Numbered from the stretch's first letter, positions 50,060-59,702 are shown. The stretch is DNA of 64,000 nt from Methanocella conradii HZ254 (GCF_000251105.1 NC_017034.1:806001-870000); one strand, 5' to 3'. Notes: generated from the sequence alone by a model not told the origin. Numbers and translations: made by a program.

Positions 50060-50140
50060 CCCATGAAGATTCGACGCCCTCGAGATTGGCGCGACCAGGG
50101 TCTTCCTTATATAGTTTTGCCGTCTATTTTATGAAGTGGC

Positions 50141-50908
50141 ATGGAGCGGAGAAGCCTTTACATATATGCGGCGTTTTTCATAGCGGTGGCGGTGCTTCTC
50201 GTCGTCGCAGTATCCGACTATTATGCCATCGCGTCGTTGAGGAATGAGATAAGCCTCTACGAGAGGCAGCAGGCGGAGCTCTCCCGCTTTGTCGCCTCCA
50301 CGTATGGGGCTGACATGGAGGCGGCCAGGAATGCATGGGTGTCAGCTAACCAGCGCGAGTACGTCTCCCTACAGAACCAGGGCATCATCGTAGAGGCGGA
50401 CACTATTGCGACGCAGGGCTTCACGCTGATACTGGACCTCCAGGACCCGTCAGGGACTCGATTGGATAATACTCCTGGGAGCTCGGCTCCAGGCGAGGCA
50501 ATAGTCTACCTCGGCCAATACTACAGGGATAACATGACCAGGGTCCCCGGCTGGACGGCTGCATACAGGGTAAACTTGACAACCCACCAGGTGGCCGGCC
50601 TCACCTCGCTGGCAGCCCAAAACGCCGCATATCAGTATTATAAAAACGTGCTGGCCTCAACCATATACGAGAAGCTCGGCGTCTCAAGCGACGCCATATC
50701 GGGCAACAACGTGAGGCACATAGACTGCTCATACCTGCCAGAAAGCGGGAACTGGGTGGACGTGACGGAATACCGGTATTCGCTTAAGAACTCTGGCCTT
50801 AAGCCCTACCTGCTCATAAAGACTTACGTAAACGCGACCAGCATGAACGTGGCAGGCGTAGACGTCTCGATGCCGTATTACAGCAGCGTGACTCGCATAG
50901 ACTATTGA
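50141..50908 (+). CDS. Membrane-anchored extracytoplasmic protein of unknown function
   Basis: The 255-aa protein has one N-terminal membrane helix (about residues 7-28), a short coiled coil (LRNEISLYERQQAELSRFVA) and an extracytoplasmic domain of about 200 residues with several Asn glycosylation sites (NMT, NLT, NAT). No motif is known to me. A TATA box (CTTATATAG, 50107-50115) lies about 30 bp upstream. It overlaps the convergent DUF460 gene by 7 bp. Confidence 0.75.
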   Translation: MERRSLYIYAAFFIAVAVLLVVAVSDYYAIASLRNEISLYERQQAELSRFVASTYGADMEAARNAWVSANQREYVSLQNQGIIVEADTIATQGFTLILDLQDPSGTRLDNTPGSSAPGEAIVYLGQYYRDNMTRVPGWTAAYRVNLTTHQVAGLTSLAAQNAAYQYYKNVLASTIYEKLGVSSDAISGNNVRHIDCSYLPESGNWVDVTEYRYSLKNSGLKPYLLIKTYVNATSMNVAGVDVSMPYYSSVTRIDY

Positions 50909-52866
50909 AGCGTCCTGCCATCGCGGCGATACTCCCGGGCCCGCCTCGCCTTGTACTCGTCTATGATGCCCAGGAGTCGTTCTTCTCTGCTCCTCCTCTC
51001 CTGGTCGGCCGCCTCTTCCTTCCACCTTTTCATTGCAGCCTCCAGCCTGCCCGGGTCCAGGACGGCGTACCCATCCACGAACTTTAGGGGGACGTCTTCC
51101 CTGGATAGGACCGGTACCCCGGCCTTAAAGAACTTCTCCTCGGCGAGGTGGGACATGGGCGTGCCCTTGATGAGCGCCTTCACGCCACGCTCAATGAGCA
51201 TGGACGCGGCCTCCATTCCGCCTCCCGCGTCCCTTATAAAGATGACGTCCCCGGCCTTGATGCCAAACTTCCTGTCGCACTCCAGGATGGCGTCCCTTGA
51301 GAGGCTCTCTATCACCTTCACGGGCGCCTTATCCCCCCTGAACTCCATGGCACGGATGTCCTTCAAGCGGTCGATATTGGATTGTAGCTCTGCGTTCCGC
51401 CTCTTCAGGCCCGACACTTCCTTTTTCAGGCGGGATATCTCGCCGTCCCTTATGGCCACCTCCCTGGCCTTGCGGGCCTCATCGAGGCCCTTGCTCTTGA
51501 GCCGGTCGATGACCCTCTCCTGGGACTTTAGCCTTAGCTCGAGGTGCTTAAGCTCGCGCTTCAGGTCGCTCACGTACGCTCGCAGGTGCTCCACCTGCTC
51601 ATCCTTCCTCCTTAGCTGTGCCCTGAGCTCCTCAAGGCGGCCGTCCACGTCTGTCTCGGCCTGGGCGGGGGCTTTGGGCTTTTCCGCTATCGGCGGCGCC
51701 GTGAGCATGTCGAGCGCCACCTCGACTGGCTTGCCCTCGAGGGCCAGCGCCTTAACGTCTCCGGAAAGGTGGGATGGCGTCTTCTTATCTATCTGTGCGA
51801 ACTTGTTCTTGTAAGCGTTAAACGCCTTAACGGCAGCCGCAAGGGCGTCCCTCTCGTGGTCATTGCTATAGCCGAGAGGCCTTGCCAGCCTGACCTTCTC
51901 CTCGACGGGTATGCGCTCGTTGGGGGTGAAAAGCACCGCGTTGAACGTCCTCTTTATCTTTTCCACGGCGGCGGGTGGCGGGACCACGTCGGTGGCGATG
52001 ACCACCGGCCTGCCCATCTCGCTTATGTGCTCGATTATATCGGGCACTGACGACACCCTCGAGCTCGAGACCTCGACGAGCTTCCCATTAAGGTCAAGGA
52101 TGGCGACCGCTGTGGTGGTCCCCGGGTCCACCCCCACTATGATGTAGTCCCGCTTCTTCTTCTCGAGCGGTATGAACTCGATGGCCTCCTTCTCCACGCT
52201 TGTGACCGTTACCTGGACGTCCTCCTCCCTGGAGCTGTGTATGCCCAGCTCAGAGCGCCTCGCATTCACTATAAAAGTGCCGTTGACGTATCCCCCAAAC
52301 CCCTCGGTGATATGCAGGTCATAGACCCTGTCCTTGAGCTTTGCCTCTATCTCCCTGACCTTCTCCCGGACCCTGCCCTGTACCTTTCGCCTGTACCTGT
52401 TCTGGCTCCACCCGCCCCTACCCGGCGACCTACCCCTGCTCACCTTTATCAGCGTCTTGTCCTCGAATACCGATACTATATACCCCACGCCCATTGAGGC
52501 GAGGCAGGCAGCCGCAAGGGCCTCCTCCTCGGGCACCATTGGGTTAAAAGAAATGCCATTCTCCCTCCCAAGCTTGGTAAGCGGCTCCTGGTGCTCGTTG
52601 CCCGTCACCTGTACGAGCTTGACCTCTGGAGGCAGCCGCCTCAAAAAGCTCACCAGGTCTTTCTTGTTCTCCGCCAGCTCGGTTATGCTGTCCACCGCGA
52701 GTATTCCAGGGCGGTATTGCTTTATCAGCCTCAGAAGCTTGAAGCGGCTTACAGAAGAGTACTTTTCCACGTTGCCGTTGAGGATGGCGACCGCGTAGTG
52801 GGGTGCCTCCCTGGAGCGGCTTGACCCTTTTACTATATCTACGCCGAATATGGTTTGAAGCGCCAT
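50902..52866 (-). CDS. DUF460 protein (predicted RNase H-like nuclease, COG2433 type)
   Basis: The 654-aa protein has an N-terminal domain (1-130: FGVDIVKGSSRSREAPHYAV), a central RNase H-fold domain with an acidic start (YIIVGVDPGTTTAVAILDL, about 245), EKVRLARPLGYSNDHERDALAAAVKAF with a DHERDA motif, a long coiled coil (about 425-510) and a C-terminal domain (about 530-625). This architecture is conserved in archaea; it is a likely but unproven nuclease. Convergent with the membrane protein at 50141. Confidence 0.87.
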   Translation of the reverse strand: MALQTIFGVDIVKGSSRSREAPHYAVAILNGNVEKYSSVSRFKLLRLIKQYRPGILAVDSITELAENKKDLVSFLRRLPPEVKLVQVTGNEHQEPLTKLGRENGISFNPMVPEEEALAAACLASMGVGYIVSVFEDKTLIKVSRGRSPGRGGWSQNRYRRKVQGRVREKVREIEAKLKDRVYDLHITEGFGGYVNGTFIVNARRSELGIHSSREEDVQVTVTSVEKEAIEFIPLEKKKRDYIIVGVDPGTTTAVAILDLNGKLVEVSSSRVSSVPDIIEHISEMGRPVVIATDVVPPPAAVEKIKRTFNAVLFTPNERIPVEEKVRLARPLGYSNDHERDALAAAVKAFNAYKNKFAQIDKKTPSHLSGDVKALALEGKPVEVALDMLTAPPIAEKPKAPAQAETDVDGRLEELRAQLRRKDEQVEHLRAYVSDLKRELKHLELRLKSQERVIDRLKSKGLDEARKAREVAIRDGEISRLKKEVSGLKRRNAELQSNIDRLKDIRAMEFRGDKAPVKVIESLSRDAILECDRKFGIKAGDVIFIRDAGGGMEAASMLIERGVKALIKGTPMSHLAEEKFFKAGVPVLSREDVPLKFVDGYAVLDPGRLEAAMKRWKEEAADQERRSREERLLGIIDEYKARRAREYRRDGRTLQ

Positions 52867-53123
52867 TTTGGGGTTCTATATATTATTTTGTATCAGGAGT
52901 TCAATAAGTTTTTCCTGCATGAAAAAGGCTCTTTTACTTATTGGGGAACTTGCTAAGCAACCCCCAAAAAGTTATGGGGACTTCGTAGCATGCTCGTAAG
53001 CAAGCTCTAAACGATATGGCGATAAGGTACTGGGTCCATGATAAGTTGGGGTGCCACCTATGCCATATCATACATTTCCGCAGAACTGATACGGCCAAGC
53101 CCGAAAAGTCTTATCGAACGCCA

Positions 53124-54383
53124 TTATATTAAATCAGTTAGATTCTCAGAAGCTTTTTTAATTCTATCTCTATATTCTTCCAAACCGATAATATAGAAAG
53201 TAATAGGTGCATTCTTTTTTAATTCAAACTGGGATACATCATCAAAGTCTACGATTTCACCATTCTCTTTCTCAACTAATATCGGTGTTTTATCGGCTTT
53301 ATAAAATTCGTTCGAGGATTTGTATAGGGGGTTATCGATTTCAACTAGATAGGATATGATGAAGTCCTTTTCGCAATTACACTTTTGAGCTATGCTCATT
53401 TCCAGCTTTTCAAGGTATTTGCCACTGGCTAGCTTATGTCTAAGGCCAACATTTTTAATATCGCTTATATTAATCCCATATCCTGCTTTCATCAAACGCC
53501 TATTGTCTAAATCATCGATTAATCTACATGCATTACTTTTACTACATAATAATTTTTGAAATAGTCGGTTATCGTCCATTGATAAATAATAGTCTAGAAA
53601 GCCATCATTTTTCATATCTAATAGATTCTTATCCAGGACCCCTTCTCTAATTGCAATCATAATTGCGCGTTCAAACATTTTATCCGCAATTAATCTGGCA
53701 TGATGAAAATACACTTGAGTATACATCAAATATCTTGCAAGCCTATAGTTTTCTACTGCTTCTTTTCCTTTTATTAATATAACAAGGTCCGACCTATCTC
53801 TTTCAGTTTTTTTACTGATTGTATGCAATATACGCTCTAGGTCAAAATTTCCATAAGCAACGCCTATGTGATGAGAGTCTCTTCTTAGATAGTCGAGCTT
53901 ATCAGCATCAATGTTCCCGGAGATTATTTTGCTATTGACCGTATCATTATATTCATCAAATAATGCCAGTATACTCTCTTTTCTTTTACCTAAAACATCC
54001 CCTATCTCTTTATTCTCAGAAATTATTTTGCGGGTAACGTCCTCATGATTGATATTAAGGCCACAGTTCGATAATGCCGTTTCGAACACATGGGACATCG
54101 GCCCATGGCCAATATCGTGTAAAAGAGCTGCAAAGCGAGCATCTATTATCTCTTCTTCTGACAATTCTAGCTTTTTAGCCATTAGCGTCGCAACGTGCAT
54201 AGCACCCAGCGAGTGCTCAAACCGGGTATGATTTGCGCTAGGATAAATTAAATGGGTATTTCCTAGTTGTTTTATTCGCCTTAACCTTTGAACAACTGGC
54301 GTATCTAAAATTTTAAGCTCATCAGTAGTGATGCCAATATAGCCATAAATAGGGTCTCTTATAAATTTTTCATAGTGAATCAT
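53124..54383 (-). CDS. HD-domain phosphohydrolase (YwfO/SAMHD1-like)
   Basis: The 419-aa protein has the HD metal site: NHTRFEHSLGAMHVATLMA (first His), LLHDIGHGPMSHVFE (HD and following His) and IDADKLDYLRRDSHHIGVAYG (last Asp). This group hydrolyses dNTPs or related nucleotides. The gene is much richer in AT than its surroundings, which suggests transfer. It follows the YwgA-like gene after 1 bp. The same two families are neighbours in Bacillus subtilis (ywfO, ywgA), so they probably act together. Confidence 0.85.
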   Translation of the reverse strand: MIHYEKFIRDPIYGYIGITTDELKILDTPVVQRLRRIKQLGNTHLIYPSANHTRFEHSLGAMHVATLMAKKLELSEEEIIDARFAALLHDIGHGPMSHVFETALSNCGLNINHEDVTRKIISENKEIGDVLGKRKESILALFDEYNDTVNSKIISGNIDADKLDYLRRDSHHIGVAYGNFDLERILHTISKKTERDRSDLVILIKGKEAVENYRLARYLMYTQVYFHHARLIADKMFERAIMIAIREGVLDKNLLDMKNDGFLDYYLSMDDNRLFQKLLCSKSNACRLIDDLDNRRLMKAGYGINISDIKNVGLRHKLASGKYLEKLEMSIAQKCNCEKDFIISYLVEIDNPLYKSSNEFYKADKTPILVEKENGEIVDFDDVSQFELKKNAPITFYIIGLEEYRDRIKKASENLTDLI

Positions 54384-54384
54384 A

Positions 54385-54939
54385 TTATGTACAAAGGTTA
54401 AGAGCCTGGAGTAGGCCTATAGCTTTTTCCACTTTAGGCTTTGATAATTTCCAACCGAACGAGCTTGCCATTTCAGTAATTTCATTAATCATCATTGGCT
54501 TCTTTTTACTACTAAGGATGTAATGAATTTTGGCAGCATATGAAAGCGTGTTTACATCTAAGTCGGATATTTTTTTACACGTATTCACGATACAATTGAT
54601 TTTTTCATAGTCTGGTTCATGCTCTTTAATCAATTGCTCAGCCAGCTCTTTTCCATCCTCAGTTAGGCTATATACATATCTTTTCCACTCGACAGAATCA
54701 GCATCCATCTTACCATTAAAGACGTCAAGATTCTCATCTATAAAATTCAATTTGACTGCTGATTCTATAGTCCCCATCAGTTCTGAGCTATAAGGCCCAT
54801 AATAGTAAGGTCTATATTTTGCTTCTATCACTCCAGCTATAGACTCAAAGTACAGCAACTTTTGAATGGCTGTACGTCCAGAAATTTGGTTATTAGCCGC
54901 TTTTATTGTAAGCACTATAGCGTCTAAAAGGTCTATCAT
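54385..54939 (-). CDS. YwgA-like protein
   Basis: The 184-aa protein has the YwgA pattern GRTAIQKLLYF...YRPYYYGPYSSELMGTIESA with a winged-helix look, and VYSLTEDGKELAEQLIKEHE. The C-terminal part resembles a second small helical DNA-binding domain (KKPMMINEITEMASSFGWKL). YwgA is distantly like SocA/Panacea antitoxin folds. It is coupled to the HD phosphohydrolase (1 bp apart) and has the same AT-rich composition. Toxin-antitoxin or defence use is only a possibility. Confidence 0.72.
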   Translation of the reverse strand: MIDLLDAIVLTIKAANNQISGRTAIQKLLYFESIAGVIEAKYRPYYYGPYSSELMGTIESAVKLNFIDENLDVFNGKMDADSVEWKRYVYSLTEDGKELAEQLIKEHEPDYEKINCIVNTCKKISDLDVNTLSYAAKIHYILSSKKKPMMINEITEMASSFGWKLSKPKVEKAIGLLQALNLCT

Positions 54940-55190
54940 AGATACCTCAGGCGATTATTATCCTTTCTTATATTAAGGTATGGTAGAGTTATAAAACTTA
55001 GTTGTGTGCGTAACGAAAATAATTGATACAACAAGTATCATGGCAGTTTATTTTACATGTAAGGCCTCTTAATGGTAGGATTAATGTTGAATGGGTTGAA
55101 ATAGTTAATATTAAAGAAAATTGGCTTTAGATGTGAATCGTTTAGAGAGCGTGAATTATGAGTTGGTCGTGGCTTATTTGAATTGCCTGT

Positions 55191-55406
55191 TTGGGCAGCT
55201 GTACAAATAAGAATAATTTGAACTTTAACTTGCTAATCGTTATGGTGCCCGTGTCGCAGATCGAATATGTAGTTGCGCATGAGCTTTGCCACATCAAGCA
55301 TAAAAGCCATTCTAAAGAATTCTGGCAATTGCTAAAGCTGGTCATGCCCGACTATGAGCTTAGGAAGGATAGCCTTAGAAGAGATGGGTGGAAATACGCC
55401 TTATAA
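55191..55406 (+). pseudogene. Truncated YgjP-like (DUF45, M48-type) metallopeptidase C-terminus
   Basis: About 70 residues match the end of YgjP proteins: GSCTNKNNLNFN (usual RWGSC...LNFN), VSQIEYVVAHELCHIKHKSH with the HExxH zinc motif and third His, then SKEFWQLLKLVMPDY. The first two thirds of the family are absent; upstream frames show no matching sequence. Partners of YgjP are often restriction enzymes, so it may be the remnant of a lost defence locus on this AT-rich island. Confidence 0.75.
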
Positions 55407-55418
55407 TCGAGACCAAAT

Positions 55419-56186
55419 TTATCGAGTACGCCGCATCTTAGCTATCAGCGCCGCCGTGGCCCCTGCGTTGAAGCCGTTGTCTATGTTGACGACGACCAGC
55501 CCTGGAACGCATGACTGTAGCATGGTGGTTAAGGCGCCTATGCCTCCAGCGCCCAGCCCGTAGCCGATGCTGGTGGGCACGCCGATGACCGGCACCCCTA
55601 CCATCCCGGCGACCACGGAAGGCAGCGCACCCTCCATGCCGGCAACGACGACCACGCAGGCCACGTCCTCCTTTATCATCTTCTTAAGAGGCTCAAGGAG
55701 GCGATGAATACCAGCGATGCCCACGTCGTATCCCTTTATGACCGAGCAGCCCATCACCTCGGCAATGGCGGCGGCCTCCTCGGCCACTGGGATATCCGAG
55801 GTGCCAGCTGTAAGGATGCCAATCTTACCAAGGCTCTCCCCAGAGCAGCCCCGCCTATCCACGATAATCATCCTGGCCTCAGGCTTAAAGGCCACGCCCT
55901 CCCCGCCAATCCGCCTCACAACCTCGTCATAATACTCGGCCGAGGCCCTCGACACCACGATGATGTCCTTCTTATTAACCACCCGCTCGACGATCTCGCC
56001 AACCTTCTCAGGCTCCTTGCCGCTGGCATAGACCACCTCGGGTATGCCAGACCTGCACTCGCGGCCCATGTCAAAAACCGTATGGTTGCCGATCCTCTCA
56101 ACATAATCCAGCCTCAAAAGCCGCTCCGCCTGGTCGATGTCAATTTCCCCGCTGACGAGCTTTTCAAGCACTTCACGGGCATCCAA
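55419..56186 (-). CDS. larB: LarB-like pyridinium-3,5-biscarboxylate mononucleotide synthase
   Basis: LarB carboxylates nicotinate adenine dinucleotide in synthesis of the nickel-pincer cofactor. The 255-aa protein has the N-terminal helical part (EVLEKLVSGEIDIDQAERLL) and the PurE-like core (ILTAGTSDIPVAEEAA, VVVAGMEGALPSVVAGMV, PTSIGYGLGAGGIGAL). LarC and LarE are not nearby. Many methanogens keep larB, but its role there is less settled. It lies 12 bp after the prenyl synthase gene. Confidence 0.9.
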   Translation of the reverse strand: MDAREVLEKLVSGEIDIDQAERLLRLDYVERIGNHTVFDMGRECRSGIPEVVYASGKEPEKVGEIVERVVNKKDIIVVSRASAEYYDEVVRRIGGEGVAFKPEARMIIVDRRGCSGESLGKIGILTAGTSDIPVAEEAAAIAEVMGCSVIKGYDVGIAGIHRLLEPLKKMIKEDVACVVVVAGMEGALPSVVAGMVGVPVIGVPTSIGYGLGAGGIGALTTMLQSCVPGLVVVNIDNGFNAGATAALIAKMRRTR

Positions 56187-56198
56187 AACACATCACCC

Positions 56199-57227
56199 TT
56201 AATAGTCGCGCTCGACAAGGAATAGCCCGATAGCATTTAGCTTATCCATCGGAGCCTTATACAATTTAAGCCCCTCGAACTGAGACATGGCCTCATCCTT
56301 ATAGCGCTTGGCCTCTTTCTGGGCGAATTCAAGGGCGCCTGCCCTGGTCAAAATATCGAAAACGCGGGCGATATCGCCATCAGTAAGATGCTCCTTCCCA
56401 TAAATCCTCTTCAGCTCATCCCTTTCGGGCGAAGCCTCCATGGCATAGAGCACCGGCAAAGACTTCTTCTTATTCCGGATATCATTCTTAGCAGACTTGC
56501 CGGTATTCTCGGGGTTGCCCCATATGCCCAGTATATCGTCACGTATCTGGAAGGCGATGCCTATCTTGCGGCCGAAGGCCTTAAACCGCCCAATAATACT
56601 TTGGTCCTCGGTGGCCACCATTGCGCCTATCGCCGTCGAGGCCTCGATAAGGGCGGCGGTCTTCCCGCTCACCATCTTAATATACTCATCCACAGAAACG
56701 TCGTCCCTCTCCTGGAACTCCATGTCCATGTACTGGCCCTCGCAAAGCTCTATCACCGTCTCGTTGAAGAGCCTCATGATGCTGACCATCATCTCCGGAC
56801 TGACCGTGCCTTCAAGCTCCAATAGCGAGAGGTTCGCCACGATATCCATGGCGTCCCCGGTGTTTATTGCCTGGGGCACGCCCCAGAGCTTCCACAGGGT
56901 ATCCCTGTGCCGGCGCTTCTCGTCGCCATCCTCTATATCGTCATGTATTAGAGTGAAATTATGCAGCAGCTCCACCGCGGCTGCCGCCGGTAGGGCCTTC
57001 CTGTAGTCATTACACACGGCCTCGCACGCCAGCAGGCACATCGTGGATCGCAGGCTCTTCCCTCTGGGAGCCCTGCACTCCCTAAAATTCTCGTCAAGCC
57101 ACCCCAGGTGGTACTTCATCATGTCATATAGGTGGCCCACGCTTTTCCTTTTCTCGAATAACGCCCTCATCTGGGCGTCCGTATATGCCGAGTACTCCTC
57201 TAGAATAGGCGTGACTGCATCCACCAT
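56199..57227 (-). CDS. idsA: Short-chain isoprenyl diphosphate synthase (farnesyl/geranylgeranyl)
   Basis: The 342-aa enzyme makes C15-C20 prenyl diphosphates for archaeal lipids. It has the first aspartate motif LIHDDIEDGDEKRR, TAALIEASTAIGAMV, and the second motif FQIRDDILGIWG. The first motif is DDIED, with no extra residues as in bacterial FPP synthases. Product length cannot be set by eye. Operon with larB. Confidence 0.9.
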   Translation of the reverse strand: MVDAVTPILEEYSAYTDAQMRALFEKRKSVGHLYDMMKYHLGWLDENFRECRAPRGKSLRSTMCLLACEAVCNDYRKALPAAAAVELLHNFTLIHDDIEDGDEKRRHRDTLWKLWGVPQAINTGDAMDIVANLSLLELEGTVSPEMMVSIMRLFNETVIELCEGQYMDMEFQERDDVSVDEYIKMVSGKTAALIEASTAIGAMVATEDQSIIGRFKAFGRKIGIAFQIRDDILGIWGNPENTGKSAKNDIRNKKKSLPVLYAMEASPERDELKRIYGKEHLTDGDIARVFDILTRAGALEFAQKEAKRYKDEAMSQFEGLKLYKAPMDKLNAIGLFLVERDY

Positions 57228-57355
57228 GGTTTTCCCTGCGATTTCTCACTTGGCGTATAGCCCTGCAGATATTAAAACCCTTCGAAACCTGGAGATAGGA
57301 GCTAGCCTTCTAGTCGACAAAATTTATTTATACTGTGTGTCGCTTTTTTGCATTG

Positions 57356-57619
57356 ATGATGCTCAAGTTCAGGCTTTTCGCCAACTTTAGGGAGAAAGCG
57401 GGCAAAAAGGAAATAGCGCTGGACGTCAATGGGGACACAGTCATGGATGCGGTAAGGGCGCTGATAGAGGCATACCCGGGGCTGGAGCCACTCATGCTAC
57501 AGGAAGGGAAAATAAAGCCTTACGTAAACGTACTGGTTAATGGCAGAAGGGCGGAGCCATCAGACAGGGTAAAGGATGGAGACGAGCTGGCCATATTCCC
57601 GCCCGTGTCCGGAGGATAA
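57356..57619 (+). CDS. ThiS/MoaD-family sulfur carrier protein
   Basis: The 87-aa beta-grasp protein ends in VSGG, the double glycine that is activated as thiocarboxylate, and has LKFRLFANFREKAGKKEIAL and DELAIFPPVSGG like MoaD. It would serve molybdopterin (formylmethanofuran or formate dehydrogenase cofactor) or another sulfur transfer. TATA box TTTATTTATA (57323-57332) is about 25 bp before the ATG, so the mRNA is leaderless and the upstream frame (from 57335) is not used. Confidence 0.88.
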   Translation: MMLKFRLFANFREKAGKKEIALDVNGDTVMDAVRALIEAYPGLEPLMLQEGKIKPYVNVLVNGRRAEPSDRVKDGDELAIFPPVSGG

Positions 57620-57621
57620 GC

Positions 57622-58122
57622 CTACTTCTCGAATTTTTGGACCTGTATGGGGTCTATGGTGGCGTCTATCACCAGGTCGAAGGGCACCTTATCGTACCAC
57701 CCGGCCTTCTCGAACATGGCCATGAAGCATATGCCCACAACCTTTCCGCCCGGCTTGAGGATGGCCCTGACGCGCTCTGCAGCACCGGCGGCGTCTACCT
57801 TGCTGCCGGGCATGGAAAGGCCGCCAAGCAATACGACGAAGTCCGCCCCGTTCGGGTCCGCCGCCCCGCCGGCCTGCATCCCTATCCCCGGAACCTGCCA
57901 GAGGGAGCGGGTGTCATCCAGGATGGCGTCGGGCACAAGAACCATCTCAACCCTATCATTTCTGATAGTATAGGCGAACAGCTCGATGAAGGGCACACAC
58001 GTGCCGGCGCTGCCCATGAATACTATCTTGTTAGCCGGCTGCATGCCCAGCGCAGCCATCTGCGCCCTGAAGGTCTTAAGCAAGGGCGACAGCCCTTTCG
58101 TGGTCTCAACGACTTTATACAT
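57622..58122 (-). CDS. DUF2124 family protein (methanogen-associated)
   Basis: The 166-aa protein matches DUF2124: IVFMGSAGTCVPFIELFAYTI, DFVVLLGGLSMPGSKVD and KVVGICFMAMFEKAGWYDKV. It has a Rossmann-like pattern and is limited mostly to methanogens; its function is not known. Its start directly follows the nrpR stop, so the two are co-transcribed. Confidence 0.85.
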   Translation of the reverse strand: MYKVVETTKGLSPLLKTFRAQMAALGMQPANKIVFMGSAGTCVPFIELFAYTIRNDRVEMVLVPDAILDDTRSLWQVPGIGMQAGGAADPNGADFVVLLGGLSMPGSKVDAAGAAERVRAILKPGGKVVGICFMAMFEKAGWYDKVPFDLVIDATIDPIQVQKFEK

Positions 58123-59103
58123 CTAATCCAGCCTCTTTAGCTCTTTTGAGTTCATGACCGCTGCCAGCGGTATTATCCTCGTTTTTATCCCCATCTCGGC
58201 GAGCGCTGCGAACGGGTTTATGCCCGAGTAGCTGGCGATGCCGCAGGTGCCCGGCTCGACTGGGACGCCCAGGAGGGGCCTCACGCTCTCGCACGCCGAA
58301 AATATGCCGTACACCTCCGCGCCCCTCAGCTCTTCTATGATGCCCAGCGCTTTTTCCCTGGCGTTAATCGGTATCTCCCTGACGTTGGCCAGGGCGTTGC
58401 CCGAGCCGGTCTCAAGTACCTTCAGCACGGACGTCATCTTTCGGGACACGAACACGTTCATTGGGTTGATGGACGTGCCTCTATAATCTATGATATCTGT
58501 GAAGCGCTCGGCCTTATTATCCCTGACGCGTATGATGCCGCCATACTTTAAGCTGACGGGTATGCCTCTTTTTAATAAGACCCCGTCTATGGTGATGCTG
58601 CAAAACGTCGCTATGGCCACCTGGCCTTCCGGCACATCGTTCTCTAGTATCTCCTGGCCCTCGTCGACCACCTTGAGGCGAGGGCTTATCGCGTATCCAG
58701 CCTCGACCACCTGCTTTAAGACTTCCAGCGCCTTATCGCAGTCAGCCTTATTGATGTAGCAGATGTTGACCACTGCGTCGCCCGTATTCGCAGAAGGGTC
58801 GAAGGTGGTCCTGAACTCGTAGTCCTCTATCCTCGTGGAGATAAAGCCCAGGCGGTCAGTTACCAGGGCGTGCTTTAGCTCCTCCTCGCCGAGCGGCGTT
58901 ATGACCCTCCCAAGGTAGCCGTGCTTCTTCGTGAAGCCCCGCTCGTCGAGCATCCTGAGGTGGTAACGAGTTGCCCGCTCGCCAAGGTTATAGCCTCTCC
59001 GGTTGAGCTCCTCGGCTATCTTCCTGGCCCCGACCTCGCCGTTCGACTCGCTCAGTATCCTCAATATCTCGATCAGCTTGCGCTGTGTCTCTGCGTCAGG
59101 CAT
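58123..59103 (-). CDS. nrpR: NrpR-type transcriptional repressor (single NrpR domain)
   Basis: NrpR represses nitrogen-assimilation genes until 2-oxoglutarate rises. The 326-aa protein has an N-terminal winged helix (ARKIAEELNRRGYNLGERA, then RYHLRMLDERGFTKKHG) and one NrpR/DUF128 domain (LVTDRLGFISTRIEDYEFRT to LLGVPVEPGTCGIASYSGIN). Some methanogens have two such domains in one protein, others split them between two genes; a partner would then be elsewhere. Followed without gap by DUF2124. Confidence 0.9.
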   Translation of the reverse strand: MPDAETQRKLIEILRILSESNGEVGARKIAEELNRRGYNLGERATRYHLRMLDERGFTKKHGYLGRVITPLGEEELKHALVTDRLGFISTRIEDYEFRTTFDPSANTGDAVVNICYINKADCDKALEVLKQVVEAGYAISPRLKVVDEGQEILENDVPEGQVAIATFCSITIDGVLLKRGIPVSLKYGGIIRVRDNKAERFTDIIDYRGTSINPMNVFVSRKMTSVLKVLETGSGNALANVREIPINAREKALGIIEELRGAEVYGIFSACESVRPLLGVPVEPGTCGIASYSGINPFAALAEMGIKTRIIPLAAVMNSKELKRLD

Positions 59104-59180
59104 CTCTCATCTTTCCTGTACCAAAATAGAATAGCCTTCCAGGTTTTATAATTTGCCATATCCTGCTAATTTGTGTCAGG

Positions 59181-59534
59181 CTATCGGTAGATTTTTAACT
59201 CGCCCAGCATGGCGTTGATCCTCGGCTCTTTTTCAAGCATGTCCGCTATGTGGGCTCCTTTTTCCGTTAGCCTATAGCAGATGATCGCGTATCCTCCCAC
59301 ATGGGTTTCTGCTCGTTCCAGCAATCCCATGCCTATCAGAGAGTCCTCGACTTTGTACCGTCTCCCGTCGCCCATGATGGCTCCGAGTATGTTGCTTGCG
59401 CAGACGTTCAAGCCCTTTTGCAGCTCTTTTAGGCTCGCCTGCCTGAAGAAGCTATGAGCGATGAACATGAGCACTACGACGCGTATTTTGCTTCGCCTTA
59501 ATGACTTCATGACCGCTTCGTCGCTTGCATCCAT
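59181..59534 (-). CDS. Winged-helix regulator of cassette 3
   Basis: The 117-aa protein starts MDASDEAVMKSLRRSKIRVV; the open frame upstream (to 59660) covers its promoter and is rejected. The core SNILGAIMGDGRRYKVEDSLI with GMGLLERAE shows the same SNI-x-G-x-G-x(2)-Y-LI-GLL pattern as the cassette 1 and 2 regulators. It lacks their polar tail. It is divergent from the small exported gene 238 bp away, as in the other cassettes. Confidence 0.8.
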   Translation of the reverse strand: MDASDEAVMKSLRRSKIRVVVLMFIAHSFFRQASLKELQKGLNVCASNILGAIMGDGRRYKVEDSLIGMGLLERAETHVGGYAIICYRLTEKGAHIADMLEKEPRINAMLGELKIYR

Positions 59535-59702
59535 ACCCTTTAAAGTTATATCAAATAGACATAAATATCTTATTATGAAATAGCTCATCAACCAAGTAAT
59601 AAAAATATTATTATAGTGCCATATGAGCAATTGCAAACCGATACTCGCATGTGCTAGCAAAAAGTATAAGCATAAACTAGTAGTTATAACATTTTATGCA
59701 AG

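Noticed and set aside
53124..54939. Calling the HD/YwgA-like pair a toxin-antitoxin or defence system
   Set aside because: Only the gene pair and composition are visible; function is not supported by sequence alone.
59535..59660. 42-codon N-terminal extension of the cassette 3 regulator
   Set aside because: AT-rich promoter sequence with hydrophobic chance codons; the core family begins after it.
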